The notes under the pieces were generated by a model that worked only from the letters and a program-made list of their open reading frames with translations, did not search any database and had not been told where the DNA came from. This document shows, in pieces, positions 39,313 through 39,343 of a stretch of 39,343 bases of DNA (positions are counted from its first letter, which is position 1; each line of letters starts with the position of its first letter). A program made the position numbers and the translations under genes. Source of the DNA: Parvibaculum sp036499025 (GTDB lineage: Bacteria > Pseudomonadota > Alphaproteobacteria > Parvibaculales > Parvibaculaceae); NCBI GenBank assembly GCA_036499025.1, contig DASYEM010000034.1, forward strand, positions 1-39,343. Direction: 5' to 3'.

Positions 39313-39343
39313 ATGCTGAAAGAACCGGGTTTCGTCGAAGCCA
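39313..39343 (+). CDS. Start of an unidentified gene, cut by the window end
   Basis: Only ten codons are present (MLKEPGFVEA). GAGGAAG precedes the ATG by 5 bases. Ten residues do not allow a family to be named. The Fur-like palindrome and promoter directly upstream suggest an iron- or metal-regulated gene, but this is inference. A second open frame beginning at 39282 also runs to the window end but lacks a ribosome site. Confidence 0.5.
   Translation, partial: MLKEPGFVEA

Overview
The window reads as ordinary, GC-rich (roughly 60%) chromosome of an alphaproteobacterium, most likely of the order Hyphomicrobiales (Rhizobiales sensu lato). The main reason is the block murA - DUF2948 - hisD - UPF0262 - LMW phosphatase - infA - maf - RNase E/G - yacG - tRNA-Phe, a gene order typical of that group. 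CIRCE-like, phage, transposase or CRISPR signatures are absent. The MpaB oxygenase, acyl-CoA dehydrogenases and GSTs would suit a Parvibaculum-like lipid or hydrocarbon user, but that is only an inference; the genus cannot be fixed from this sequence.

Region 1 (1-8250) is housekeeping on the minus strand: a truncated dps, tRNA-Phe with a clear promoter, then the yacG/rng/maf/infA group and the phosphatase/UPF0262/hisD/DUF2948/murA group. Small features here are a degenerate tandem repeat grown from the end of infA, a hairpin in the RNase E/G leader, and a 90-bp palindromic extragenic repeat before hisD.

Region 2 (8400-17900) is mixed accessory and housekeeping: tRNA-Thr, a serine beta-lactamase-like esterase, a Pro/Tyr-rich secreted protein, a TrmH-type rRNA/tRNA methyltransferase, a CPA2 cation/proton antiporter divergent from an IclR regulator, a ferritin-like di-iron protein just behind that regulator, a three-gene BtuFCD/FecBCD-type ABC importer and a GST.

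Region 3 (17900-24240, minus strand) holds an ACS-type MFS transporter, a GH17-family glucanase-like secreted protein, a half-size EamA permease and the class Ia ribonucleotide reductase genes nrdB and nrdA. nrdA has a promoter overlapped by two candidate NrdR boxes exactly 31 bp apart, and its product lacks the ATP-cone. A palindromic repeat separates nrdA from nrdB.

Region 4 (24240-32030) has proline iminopeptidase, a class I glutamine amidotransferase-like protein, a DUF2336 protein, an AraC regulator, an alpha/beta hydrolase with an extended hairpin over its ribosome site, a tetR-SRPBCC-GST operon with an operator inside its own promoter, and an SDR.

Region 5 (32060-39343) has an NhaP2-type K+/H+ antiporter, then a lipid-metabolism block: acyl-CoA dehydrogenase, a TetR regulator divergent from an MpaB-type oxygenase across a 26-bp operator-like palindrome, and a second, paralogous acyl-CoA dehydrogenase. 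It ends with a stand-alone DnaB-like ATPase preceded by a translationally coupled 11-codon leader ORF. At the very edge a perfect 39-bp palindrome with a Fur-box-like core overlaps the promoter of a truncated gene.

No clear multi-gene system without precedent was found. The most interesting signals are regulatory: the palindromes at 39245, 36015, 31160 and 28357, the leader ORF at 38482 and the NrdR pair. Three proteins also merit a look: the IclR-linked di-iron protein, the RNase E/G homologue with an eroded Zn-link, and the GH17 enzyme.
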